DNA from: Limnoperna fortunei
Taxonomy: Eukaryota > Mollusca > Bivalvia > Mytilida > Modiolidae
Reading direction: 5' to 3'
DNA length: 64,000 nt
Assembly (NCBI GenBank): GCA_944474755.1
Contig: OX104125.1
Span: 49,959,346-50,023,345, forward strand
Notes under the pieces: generated by a model
Told to the model about the DNA's origin: nothing
Seen by the model: the letters and a program-made list of their open reading frames with translations, nothing else
The model's database searches: none
Position numbers and translations under genes: made by a program
Shown here: in pieces, positions 1-9,515 of the stretch
Layout: the number at the start of each line of letters is the position of its first letter
Position numbering within the stretch: the first letter of the stretch is position 1

Positions 1-146
1 GCTGAAAAACACGAATAATTAATACCGTAAAAATGATTTTTTAATTCAACCAATGAAATGCGGCATTAAGATATATTAGTCGTTCTGGTTGGAATTCAAA
101 AATAGGATATTAAAATAATTGGCAAACTATTGATCATAAGCCTGTC

Positions 147-240
147 AACAATGTGGCTGCCGGTTCGATTTTCATTGTTGGCAGGGTGTGCTCGACTTTG
201 ATTTTAATTTGATAAAGGTCCGAAGGTCGAGGGTTTTATT
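147..240 (+). mobile_element. SINE fragment, middle part
   Basis: A degenerate piece of the tRNA-headed SINE seen complete at 8726-8987. It holds the B-box-like GGTTCGAT, the GCAGGGTGTGCTCGACT block and the GGTCCGAAGGTCGAGGGTTTT block, but the tRNA A-box end is missing. It abuts a second copy directly at 241. Similarity judged by eye. Confidence 0.6.
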
Positions 241-364
241 GGGCCTCGGTGGCCGAGTGGTAAAGGTAGTTAGCCTTCTACTATTGATCACATGTCTGTC
301 AACACTCAGGTTGGTGGTTCGATCGAGTCTTGATGAGTTTTCCTACCGATGATCGAAGGTCAGA
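241..364 (+). mobile_element. SINE fragment, tRNA head
   Basis: The copy begins with GCCTCGGTGGCCGAGTGG, the A-box end of the SINE, followed by the CTACTATTGATCACATG stretch and a degenerate B box (GGTTCGATCGAGTC). It breaks off after a shortened middle section. It sits head to tail between two other copies. Confidence 0.7.
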
Positions 365-375
365 CGTGTGATGGT

Positions 376-602
376 GCCTCGGTAGCCGAGTGGTTAAGGT
401 AGTTATTCATCTACTATTGATCACATGTCTGTCAAGATTAATGTTGCGGGTTAAAGCCCCACTGCGGGCAGGGTGTGTTCCACTCCAATTGACAAGGATT
501 GCCAGGTCAGGAGGTTTTTATCTTGTATTAAGGCTTCCTCCCCTATACAATTGGACGTCAGGATACAGCTGACAAATTGTTGAAAGCTGCATTTAAACAA
601 AA
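376..602 (+). mobile_element. SINE copy, nearly full length, diverged
   Basis: Starts with GCCTCGGTAGCCGAGTGG and runs through the B-box region (GCGGGTTAAAGCCC, mutated), GCAGGGTGTGTTCCACTCC, CAAGGATTGCCAG and a weakened 3' end near AAAGCTGCATTTAAAC. It is clearly the same family as the copy at 8726 but older. The mutated B box would probably weaken Pol III initiation. The short open frame over it is incidental. Confidence 0.75.
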
Positions 603-1040
603 TAAAAAATTAGTAAAGAAGTTTCTAAAATAAATAAATAGATTTCAATCATTTAAAAACAGAAAAAATGTGTGTTTTGTACTTAGAACAATTAAATGCG
701 TAAGAACAACGTAACTACAGTATTCAAACAAGTGATATTCTTTCAACAAAAACTATTAGATTTTATTGAGATTCAACAGAAACTAGAAACATCTAAAGAA
801 TGTGTGTACGATTCAAGACAGCTAATAAATCAAAGACTAATTCAGATGTGAAACGAACAAAATATGAACAAATAAGCAGGTATCCAGGGATATATGGGTA
901 TTTTTTTTTCACACATAACTTCTTTCTAAATTGCTTTGTTAAACAGTATAATGGGGTTCATGTTTTTAAATGTGATGCATTAGCATGTTTTCATTGGTAG
1001 TCAATTTTTAATAATGCTGAATTTTATAGATATTAAATGC
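603..1040. other. AT-rich unique sequence, nothing recognised
   Basis: No recognisable gene, repeat or structural element was seen. The one short open frame (800-1000) has no codon or protein signal that I recognise. Confidence 0.5.
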
Positions 1041-1960
1041 TTTGATGTGATAACAACAGATGGCGTCCTACTGGCGTATCGTAATGCTTTGATTTGATAA
1101 CAACAGATGGCGTCCCACTGGCGTATCGTAATGCTTTGATTTGATAACAACAGATGGCGTCCTACTGACGTATCGTAATGTTTTGATTTGATAACAACAG
1201 ATGGTGTCCTACTGGCGTATCGTAATGCTTTGATTTGATAACAACAGATGGCGTCCTACTGACGTATCGTAATGCTTTGATTTGATAACAACAGATGGCG
1301 TCCTACTGACGTATCGTAATGCTTTGATTTGATAACAACAGATGGCGCCCTTCTGGCGTATCGTTATGCTTTGATTTGATAACAACAGATAACGTCCTAC
1401 TGGCGTATCGTAATGCTTTGATTTGATAACAACAGATGGCGTCCTACTGGCGTATCGTAATGCTTTGATTTGATAACAACAGATGGCGTCCCACTGGCGT
1501 ATCGTAATGCTTTGATTTGATAACAACAGATGGCGTCCTACTGTCGTATCGTAATGCTTTGATTTGATAACAACAGATGGCGTCCTACTGGCGTATCGTA
1601 ATGCTTTGATTTGATAACAACAGATGGCGTCCTACTGGCGTATCGCAATGCTTTGATTTGATAACAACAGATGGCGTCCTACTGGCGTATTCATGTTCAT
1701 TTTATCATCCATTTCATGTTCATCGCCTGAATATAGCTGAAATATTGCTGCTCGGGCGTTAAACACCATTAATCAATCAATCAATCAATCCTACTGGCGT
1801 ATCGTAATGCTTTGATTTGATAACAACAGATGGCGTCCTACTGGCGTATCGCAATGCTTTGATTTGATAACAACAGATGGCGTCCTACTGACATATCGTA
1901 CTTTATAGGTATTAAATGCTTCGATTTGATAACAACAAATGGCTTCCTACTGGTGTATCG
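1041..1960. repeat. 47-bp minisatellite with ATGGCG core
   Basis: About 18 head-to-tail copies of a 47-bp unit containing GATGGCGTCCTACTGGCG and TCGTAATGCTTTGATTTG. Copies are 90% or more alike by eye, differing mainly at ACTGGCG/ACTGACG and in the last, decaying units near 1890-1960. A SINE tail at 1691-1789 splits the array. The long minus-strand frame across it comes from the repeats and is not a gene. Confidence 0.95.
1691..1789 (+). mobile_element. 5'-truncated SINE inserted in minisatellite
   Basis: A 99-bp insertion ending in ATAGCTGAAATATTGCTG, GCGTTAAACACCATT and an (AATC)n tail, the standard 3' end of these molluscan SINEs. It is flanked by the 13-bp direct repeat CCTACTGGCGTAT at 1678-1690 and 1790-1802. 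That matches a target-site duplication, although the surrounding tandem repeat also supplies this sequence. Confidence 0.8.
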
Positions 1961-2165
1961 TAATGGAGAGGGAATGCTGTTTTGTGTGTCGTAATGATTT
2001 CTATTTAAATTGATGCAGCAAATAAAATATAAAAATATAATTTTTAAAAATGTTTCACTTTCTTGTTTTTTCTACAGAACCGAGATTCCATCTGTAGTAT
2101 GTTTTGTATATTCCTACGCTTTCCTGCCCAGGTACATTTTAAGGCCTAGATGGTTTCTTGGGTAA
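1940..2165 (+). repeat. Dispersed repeat, copy 1
   Basis: This segment aligns by eye with 19945-20165. Shared blocks include TGGCTTCCTACTGGTGTATCG versus TGGCGTCCTCCTAGCGTATCG, CAAATAAAATATAA, CTACAGAACCGAGATTCC and AGGCCTAGATGG. Both copies stop at an inverted-repeat structure. No coding capacity was seen. Confidence 0.7.
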
Positions 2166-2167
2166 GG

Positions 2168-2265
2168 ACAAAATCTTTTTCGTATAATTTAGCATAGGCG
2201 GACAAATCCCCCCTGTAAAATTGACAAGGCAGACAAAATCCTTCCAGAATCTGATTATGATAATG
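2168..2265 (+). repeat. Left arm of a ~90-bp inverted repeat
   Basis: The arm contains GGACAAAATCTTTTTCG, TATAATTTAGCATAG and GACAAAATCCTTCCAGAA. The reverse complement of 4525-4610 reads with the same blocks in the same order, with a gap of about 10 bases. It may be a terminal inverted repeat of a 2.4-kb element. No target-site duplication was identified. Confidence 0.55.
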
Positions 2266-2591
2266 CCGAAAAGTATCGTACATTTGTACTTGTCTAGTTC
2301 AATAGTTCTCTACGTGGTACTTGAAATGATGAACGAAACAAAGAAAAAACATGTTTTATTAATTTTTCATTGGGACATAGAGTTGGTAAATAAATAAAAC
2401 TGTTTGTATAGTTTTTTTACAATATATTTTATTAATTTAGCATCCTATAAGGCGTCACCCCGTTTGATCCTTTGAATAATATTTTATTAAATTATAACTT
2501 AGTAATTAAAGCCATACGCGTTTCATTGTCCACAACATGTACAGGTTAAGCGATATTCGTTTGATCAATGTGAGTCTACAAACACACTAAT
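2266..2591. other. AT-rich sequence, nothing recognised
   Basis: This stretch lies between the left inverted-repeat arm and a SINE-tail remnant. No coding or repeat signal was seen. Confidence 0.45.
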
Positions 2592-2627
2592 AGATTGATT
2601 GTTTGTTGTTTTACGTCCAGCAAGCAA
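2592..2627 (-). mobile_element. SINE 3'-tail remnant
   Basis: On the minus strand this reads TTGCTGGACGTAAAACAAC followed by AAACAATCAATC. It resembles the GTTAAACAACAAACAATC ends of molluscan SINEs. Only the tail is present. Confidence 0.4.
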
Positions 2628-2632
2628 TATAA

Positions 2633-4365
2633 TAATAATAATAAATAATAATTTATTTATTTATTATAGTGTCACATATCAGATTATCAATAAATATTAC
2701 AAAATTGAATACATACATGTACAACTCACGCATTAAAACAATAATCTTACATAAAACACATTAGATAAAATAGAGAAAAGTAAATCTGATACCCGGCCAC
2801 TATGACACTTGTTAACAAATCTCTATCGTTAAAATGTAACGTACTGGAAGTGGCTAAAAACGGACGATGAAATAATAATAATGAAATTAATATATTTAGA
2901 AAAAGATATATATATACATAATAAGTGAATAGTAAATAAAATAAATTTTAAAAATTCACAAGAACGAAAACTAAACGATTAGGAAGAACAAATTATCATA
3001 TTAAAATTACAATTAAATCCCATTAATGAAAAAAAATTAGAATAATAGAAATAATAGAAATAATAAAATTAGAAACTAAAGGTTTACAAAAAACAATAAA
3101 AAATCATCTGACTAATAAGGCACGACGTCTCTTTATTATATTGAATATTAAAATACCAAGGCTATACTGCATTTCACACTTTTGTAAAATAAAAGTAAAT
3201 TTCTCAATATATGACATAAAAGCAAATGTAGGTTCGATAATCACAGCTTGCTCGATCAAAGTTGATTTGAGGTCACTATATACATCACAGTTTATCAAAA
3301 ATGGACTTCATCCTTTATTTCATTACGACAGAACGGACAAGTTCTTTGACATAAGGACGTAGGAGGATTATTATAACATCCCGTTTCAACGGCTAGCCGT
3401 AAAGTCCCACATCTAACCTTTGCTATACAACTTCGGAGGTGGCGCGGTAAAGAGTTAATCACATAATGTTCAGGAATAAGGTCCTTTTTAACACGTCTAT
3501 AAAGTCTAAGTTTATTTCCATTCATGTTGTTATTGTCATTCCAAAGTTTGGTGAACCAAGATTGTTCTTCAACATTGTTCATTATGATCTATTTGCCATA
3601 AGTGCACTTGACAACACACGTTCGAGAAAATAGTCATTTACCATCTTGACAACCAAAGCGTCCCAAGATCGACGTTTTCATTTAGACCAAACATTACTTT
3701 AAGTATCACTTCAAGTCTCTGTTTATAAATGCAAGACGTCCATCCTGGTTCACCGTGTGCTGCGATTTTACTAATGTTTTTCGGTAGACCAAGAAATAGT
3801 TCTGCTGATCTGTTTTCTACTTTGTTAATCAATTTGCTCGGATATACCCCATATAGACGCACCATATAATAAAATAGGCTGCACAAGACTTTCATAGAGT
3901 TTAGTAAAGACATGATAGTTCATACCACCACAACTGTAAAATTTCGTAGTCAGATATCCTAACGCACGACTCTCTGATTTTGACAGTTCTGTAATCGCTT
4001 TATCTCATGTTACATGTTCGTTGAACCATACGCCAAGATATTTATATGAATCAACATAACTGACAGTTTTATCGCCACAATTGAAACAAGACGGAGATAG
4101 TTCAGTAGAAACGGGTCTAAAGTATACAATATGACTTATCACAGTTTATACTAAGGCGCCATTTATAATACCAATTATGCACACAATTGAGCATACATTG
4201 TAAGTCATGTTCTGATGGCGCAAGTAAAACAATATCATCTGCATAAAGCAAAATGCTAACATTAACACTATCAACATCAATACTCTTGTTCAGTGCCTTT
4301 ATATCTGTAGCCAGATCATGTATATAAATTGCATAAATCTTGTTTTACCCCACTATAAACAGGAA
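2633..4365 (-). mobile_element. Non-LTR retrotransposon (LINE) remnant, 3' half of RT
   Basis: A decayed APE-type LINE in minus orientation. The catalytic YADD box of the reverse transcriptase lies at 4234-4245, within a frame reading LLYADDIVLLAP. Downstream frames at 3638-3913 and 3295-3582 match the post-RT region. The latter ends with a zinc-knuckle-like CPFC...H motif preceded by LRLAVETG, closely parallel to LRLPIETG in the LINE at 13995-17440. The RT is broken by stops and frameshifts. The 2633-3100 part is AT-rich with an AAT-repeat end, as expected for a LINE 3' UTR and tail. The 5' part of ORF2 is missing. It lies inside the inverted repeats at 2168 and 4525. It cannot encode an active enzyme. 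The clade is not determined. Confidence 0.75.
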
Positions 4366-4524
4366 ACATAGACTGATGTAAGTTTGTTATTGACATGAAT
4401 ACTACAAGTAATATTCAGGACGGCAAACACATTAATTAAATATAATCAATCAAGCACTGCAGACGAGACAAACGATTATATAACTATAAGACTGTTCGGT
4501 TGGACATTATTAAAAATGTATCTT

Positions 4525-4610
4525 AAAAAGTCACTTTCTGGAGGGATTTTGTCCGTCTTGTATTTGTACATCGTCTAACTATGCTAATTATACGGAAGCG
4601 ATTTTGTCCG
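4525..4610 (-). repeat. Right arm of a ~90-bp inverted repeat
   Basis: This is the counterpart of 2168-2265. Its reverse complement contains GGACAAAATCGCTTCCG, TATAATTAGCATAG and GACAAAATCCCTCCAGAA. A GT tract and a run of about 13 G (4621-4634) lie directly outside it. Confidence 0.55.
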
Positions 4611-4699
4611 TGTGTGTGTGTGGGGGGGGGGGGGCGGTTGATTGTCCTACACTCGGATATCTGTAACTGTTTTTGTGTTGTAGTCTGGTTTTCCAGCAG

Positions 4700-5945
4700 T
4701 TATAAAAGACATCAGGTAGGCAACAATCATAGTTACCGACATCAGGTAGGCAACTATTATTTTGCCGAAATCAGGCAGGCAACTATTGCACTTGTTGACA
4801 TCAGATAGGCAACTATTATTTTGCCGAAATCAGGCAGGCAACTATTGCACTTGTTGACATCAGGTAGGCAACTATTATTTTGCCGAAATCAGGCAGGCAA
4901 CTATTGCACTTGTTGACATCAGGTAGGCAACTATTATTTTGCCGAAATCAGGCAGGCAACTATTGCACTTGCTGACATCAGTTAGGCAACTATTATTCTT
5001 GTTAAAATCAGGTAGGCAGCTATTATTCTTGTCAAAATCAGGTAGGCAACTATTGCATTTGTAGACATCAGGTAGGCAACTATTATACTTGCCGACATCA
5101 GGTACACTACACCTTCCAATTTGGGATAAGTAATTATTACACTTGTCGACATCGGGTAAGTAACTATAACACTTGTCATCGACAGGAAACTATTGCACTT
5201 GTCGACATCAGGTAGGCAACCTTTATAGTTGCTGACATCAGTTAGGTATCTATTATTCTTGTCAAAATCAGTTATCAAACTATTGCATTTGTAGACATCA
5301 GGTAGGCAACTTTTATAATTGCCGACATCAGGCAGGCAACTATTGAACTTTTCGACTTCAGGTAGGCATCTATTATACTTGCCGACATAAGGTACTTGCC
5401 GAGATCAGAATGTCTTTTTCAGGTAAGTAATTATTACACTTATCGACATCGTGTAGGTAACTATTACATTTTTTTATATCAGGTAGGTAACTATTACACA
5501 TCTCCACATCGGAAGCAAACAATTATAACTATATCGGGTAATTAACTCTTACACGTGTCGATATCAAGTAAGGAACCATTACCTTTGTCAACATTGGGTA
5601 GGTAACTATTACACTTGTCGACATCAGGTAGATAACTAACACAATTGTCAACATGTAAATGATTACACCTCTCGACATCAGCTAGGTAGCTAACTAAAAC
5701 ACTTGTCGACATCAGGTAGGCAACTATTACACTTGTCGACATCAGGTAGGCAACTATTACACTTGTCGACATCAGGTAGGCATCTATTACACTTGTCGAC
5801 ATCAGGTAGCTAACTAAAACACTTGTCGACATTAGGTAGGCAACTATTACACTTGTCGATTTCGTGTAGGTAACTTTTATACTTGTCGACATCATGTAGG
5901 TAACTAATACACTTGTCGGCATCGTGTAGGTAACTATGGAAACGT
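4700..5945. repeat. 30-bp minisatellite with 60-bp dimeric zone
   Basis: About 40 copies of a 30-bp unit of the form ACTTGTCGACATCAGGTAGG plus CAACTATTAC. In 4740-4985 two subtypes alternate (TTTTGCCGAAATCAGGCAGG and CACTTGTTGACATCAGG), giving a 60-bp higher-order unit. The later part is more degenerate, with AGGTAGGTAACT variants and short insertions. The long minus-strand frames here reflect the 30-bp period. Confidence 0.9.
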
Positions 5946-6410
5946 ATTTAGGACATTCACTTGTTGTTGTTTTCGACATAATTCAGCATTTTTATCTCGC
6001 CATATCAACATCTTCCGCAAGAAACGGGGTTTTAAATATTCGATAAAAGGCATTAATGTGTCTTTGTCGATATAATTTATATCGCAATGATGAAATTCAT
6101 TAATTTATGTTGATATGAGTTTTATTAATTTTTAGTATATGCTTATGAAACAAATCTACATTTTAAGGTCGATATATTTTATATTGAATTGTTATAGAAC
6201 ATGTAAAGATGTCGATAAGAAAGATATCCTCAGCACGCGAAATGAATCTCGACAGCGACTAAGCTTAATACGATTACACGAGTGGTTTTTCTTCAACGTC
6301 TTTTTACTTAGTATCCCGGAGTGTTTTGGTTTGTGATGGAGTTTTAGGAATTGTGGCTCTTTAAGGTACTCGAGCTTTTGTTCGCTTTTTCCTTTCCAGC
6401 GACATTTTTC
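5946..6410. other. AT-rich sequence, nothing recognised
   Basis: No recognisable gene. A 65-codon open frame (6139-6336) shows no family resemblance and no supporting splice context that I could identify. Confidence 0.4.
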
Positions 6411-6423
6411 TTCTTGTGTTCAG

Positions 6424-6671
6424 AGGGACCTCGGCGGCCGAGTGGTTAAGGTGATTCGTCTACTATTAATCACGTTGTCTGTCAACACTGAGATTGCGGG
6501 TTCGAGTCTCACTGCAGGCAGGGTGTACTTGACTCCAATCTTAATTGACAAGGATTGCCAGTTTTTCTGCTGCAGATCGGGGGTTTTCTCCGGGTACTCC
6601 GGATTCCTCCCCAATGAACCCTGGATGCCATGAAACAGCTAAAATAATACTGAAAGTGGCGTTAAACCCCA
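6424..6671 (+). mobile_element. SINE with target-site duplication
   Basis: A nearly complete tRNA-headed SINE with A-box region GGCGGCCGAGTGGTTAAGG, B box GCGGGTTCGAGTCTC, the AATTGACAAGGATTGCCAG body and a 3' end GAAAGTGGCGTTAAACCCC. The 13-base flanks at 6411-6423 (TTCTTGTGTTCAG) and 6672-6684 (TTCTTGTATTCAG) differ by one base, so this is a genuine insertion with one later mutation. Confidence 0.9.
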
Positions 6672-6945
6672 TTCTTGTATTCAGCAAATCCCATCTTAAT
6701 CGGGCTGGCCCAGGCGGACGATCTGGTACTGCACTGTAACCAGAGCCAGGTTCAAGCTTCAGCGGGATAGCCTCAAAATTATATTTTATTTATTAGGGTT
6801 ACGGGACGTTGGGCTTTGTACAGCGGTAAAAAAACATTAACATGTGCATTCTGCATGCCGAGAGTTTTCTCAAGAAACTCCCTGACGAGTATATTTGTCG
6901 TTTTTTGGGAACTCTCTAACATCAGAGTGGCATTTTATTCCGCAA

Positions 6946-7397
6946 TTAATTAAACTTACGTCCCCATAACTCAAGCTTGATCCTTTCGTTGCGTTCAGCT
7001 TCTAGTTGTGCTTCTAAGTTGAGCATCAGCTTGTTGTAAAGGTACTTACATTCTGCATTAAAGAATTCAACCTGTTTTTGACTACGTCTATTCGTTTGAT
7101 GAACTCACTATACTCAAACTTTATTGCTACAATTTCAGTTTCTATTTGACTGTGGAGGCGTTTAAAACATGCAGCAATATCTTTAAAGTCTTTACACTCG
7201 TATTTTGATCTTTCTGTTGACATTTCAGTTGATTGTTTATGTTTATGTTTACAAAATCTCTGTGCTGCGGCGGTGGGAACAAAACAAAACATTCCTGGTC
7301 TGTATTTATTTTGGCATAAAGTCTTATTTAGCTTCCTAAACTCACACAATTTCATATTATTATGCAGTCTACTGTTAAAATAGTTATATCCGGTCAC
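6946..7397 (-). pseudogene. Possible coding fragment with coiled-coil character
   Basis: Two overlapping minus-strand frames look protein-like. The first (7397 to 7026, 123 codons) ends in a charged, heptad-like segment (EYSEFIKRIDVVKNRLNSL). The second (about 7112 to 6946) overlaps it in another frame and contains VEFFNAECKYLYNKL followed by LEAQLEAERNERIKLEL, a strongly amphipathic helix. A shift from one frame to the other near 7100 would give one continuous helical segment. The GTAAGT at 6962-6957 is a possible splice donor. I do not recognise the family. It may be a frameshifted exon of a coiled-coil or BAR-like protein, or chance. Confidence 0.25.
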
Positions 7398-8713
7398 GTT
7401 TTTAGGCAGTAGTTATTAGAAAATTAGGATTGAAGTTTGCCACCAGTAATACCATCATGGCTATCATCCGGAAGTTACTCAATCACGCTTACCTACAGTA
7501 TGAGCCGGTCCTCGATCACACTTACCTGAAGTTCACTCTACAAGCACACAGACGTTTCTCTACAACTGTGCACAACCGTGTCTTCACAGTGAACACAGCC
7601 TTGCCTAACTACACGAAGCGCAATGTTTAACAACCGAAGCCCCCAAGTAATGTTCTGGCGTGAACATTTTTTACTGAATATTGTTATGCATTTTGCGAAA
7701 TAGATAGGTTTCATACCTATAGTTATTAAATTATTATGTTGTACAAATCTTGTAAATTCTTAATAGTAATTTTGAAAAACGAGAATCGAATGTAACGAGG
7801 AGCAATCAAAAAACGGTAAGTCAAGGACAGACAAAACCATGGTTACACACATCAGGGGACATAAACAAAACAAACAGACACACCAAAAACAAAAGATAGA
7901 ACCCCACTGAAAACCGGGGGTGAGTTCATGTACTCCGAAGGTTAAGCAAATTATGCCTCATGCGTCGCACCTGTCGTAACACTCAGGTTAAAATCGAATA
8001 ATTAGTCATATACCCGGTGTAGTCATATTCCAGTAAGAAGGAGGTTAAGTGTTTACGACAAACAGAACAAATATATGGTCTTTTGTGAAACGGATTTATG
8101 ATAACAGTCAACTGAGTCATTATGGCGGCCGTAAAACTTTCTAAGTGAGTACCTCGAATTTGTTAAATGTACCTGTACAATATATTTATGTTTATTGAAA
8201 ACAAACTAATTTTCTGCTGGTTGTTTTAGTTGAAAGTATCGTAATACGTCATGGGGGAATCTTATTTCCAAACACGCCTCTCCCAAATCTCCATAGTTTA
8301 TTCTTTTTAGCAGATTGCTCTTAATCCATAATAAAGACGAGCCAAACGAATGAACTAAATTATACATTAGGGCTGGTATGAATCATGCAAATTAAGGCAT
8401 CTCCCGTTGATTACAAATTTTTTCTGCTTTCGTGACGTTCTATTGTATTCAAACAAACCGCGAGTCTTTACCAGAGTAAACTGCAAAGGACATTACCGAA
8501 GGGTTTAGAACTAACAACATTCGACTGCTCCTAGATAATAATTCCGTTCAAAACAAAAACGGAACAAAAACAAGCTAAAAACAAACAAATAAACAATAAA
8601 AACGTCGTTTTTTAAAACGCTGATAACATGTGAAAAATAATTGTTGATTTTAATTTGCGCCTTTCTAAAACAATGATTTTGCGTACGTTAAAAAGAAAAA
8701 GCAGCGCGGATGT
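7398..8713. other. AT-rich non-coding stretch
   Basis: No supported gene. There is a 66-codon plus frame at 7430-7630 without recognisable homology, A-rich runs around 8550-8610, and an isolated ATGGCGGC at about 8123. Confidence 0.4.
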
Positions 8714-8725
8714 CATTACTTTATA

Positions 8726-8987
8726 GGGGCCTCGGTGGCCGAGTGGTTAAGGTAGTTCGTCTACTATTGATCACGTGGTCTGTCAACACTGAGATTGCGG
8801 GTTCGATACTTACTGCAGGTAGGGTGTACTCGACTCCAATCTTAATTGACAAGGATTGCCAGTTTTCCGACCGAAGGTCTGGGGTTCTCTCCGGGTACTC
8901 CGGCTTCCTCCCCAATAAAAACTGGACGCCATGATATAGCTGAAAAAATGCTGAAAGTGGCGTTAAAACACCATTTAAACAAACAGA
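8726..8987 (+). mobile_element. Full-length tRNA-derived SINE, reference copy
   Basis: A 262-bp SINE with a perfect 12-bp target-site duplication, CATTACTTTATA, at 8714-8725 and 8988-8999. The head carries a Leu/Ser-tRNA-like A-box region (GGTGGCCGAGTGGTTAAGG) and a B box (GCGGGTTCGATACTT), the internal Pol III promoter. The body includes GGGTGTACTCGACTCC, AATTGACAAGGATTGCC, CTCCGGGTACTCCGGC and AATAAAAACTGGACGCC, a conserved central domain seen in all copies here. The 3' end is AAAGTGGCGTTAAAACACC with an A/C-rich tail. It encodes nothing and depends on a LINE for movement. Confidence 0.95.
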
Positions 8988-8999
8988 CATTACTTTATA

Positions 9000-9289
9000 T
9001 TAAATAACATACAGATGCATTATGTCGTTATTTTTTGTCACAATACACTGACTCGTTTATTTGTAATCAATCATTACATTTAATTAGAAATAAAATTCAT
9101 ATATTCATAAACAAAACACTCATTTTAACCACCAGTGTGCAGAAATGTGCAGATCCATTTTTGTGATTAAACTTGATATCGCGCTGACCTACGTACAGCA
9201 AAAAAACTAGTAATCCTTTTCAGTTAAGTCAGACTCGTACGGAAGCCTACGGAAGCCCATTAGTGCCAGGGTGGTGTTTTATTTTGTCT
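9000..9289. other. AT-rich sequence, nothing recognised
   Basis: No coding or repeat signal beyond general AT richness. Confidence 0.4.
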
Positions 9290-9515
9290 AACGTATTATT
9301 ACTACTTAGCTAACTCGTTATAACAACTTACTAGCAGTAACTCGTAACATCGAGTTATTTAAGTCGTAATAACGAGTTAGCTAAGTCGTTATAACGAGTT
9401 AGCTATGTCGTTAAAACGAGTTACTAAGTCGTTATAACGAATTAGCTACGTCGTTATAACGAGTTACCTATGTCGTGACAACAAATCAGCTAATTCGTTA
9501 TAACGAGCTCTGTAC
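9290..9515. repeat. Palindromic ~22-bp tandem repeat
   Basis: About nine copies of a roughly 22-bp unit containing CTCGTTATAACGAGTTAGC. The core CTCGTTATAACGAG is self-complementary, so each unit is a small palindrome and the array can fold into serial hairpins or cruciforms. Copies vary at the junction (AGCTAAGT, ACCTATGT, AGCTACGT) while the palindrome is mostly retained. Confidence 0.85.

Noticed and set aside
1209..1526. 105-codon minus-strand gene
   Set aside because: It lies entirely in the 47-bp minisatellite and repeats the same residues.
8726..8800. Functional tRNA-Leu or tRNA-Ser gene
   Set aside because: The A and B boxes belong to a SINE head with a full SINE body, 3' tail and TSD. 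The cloverleaf is not completed.
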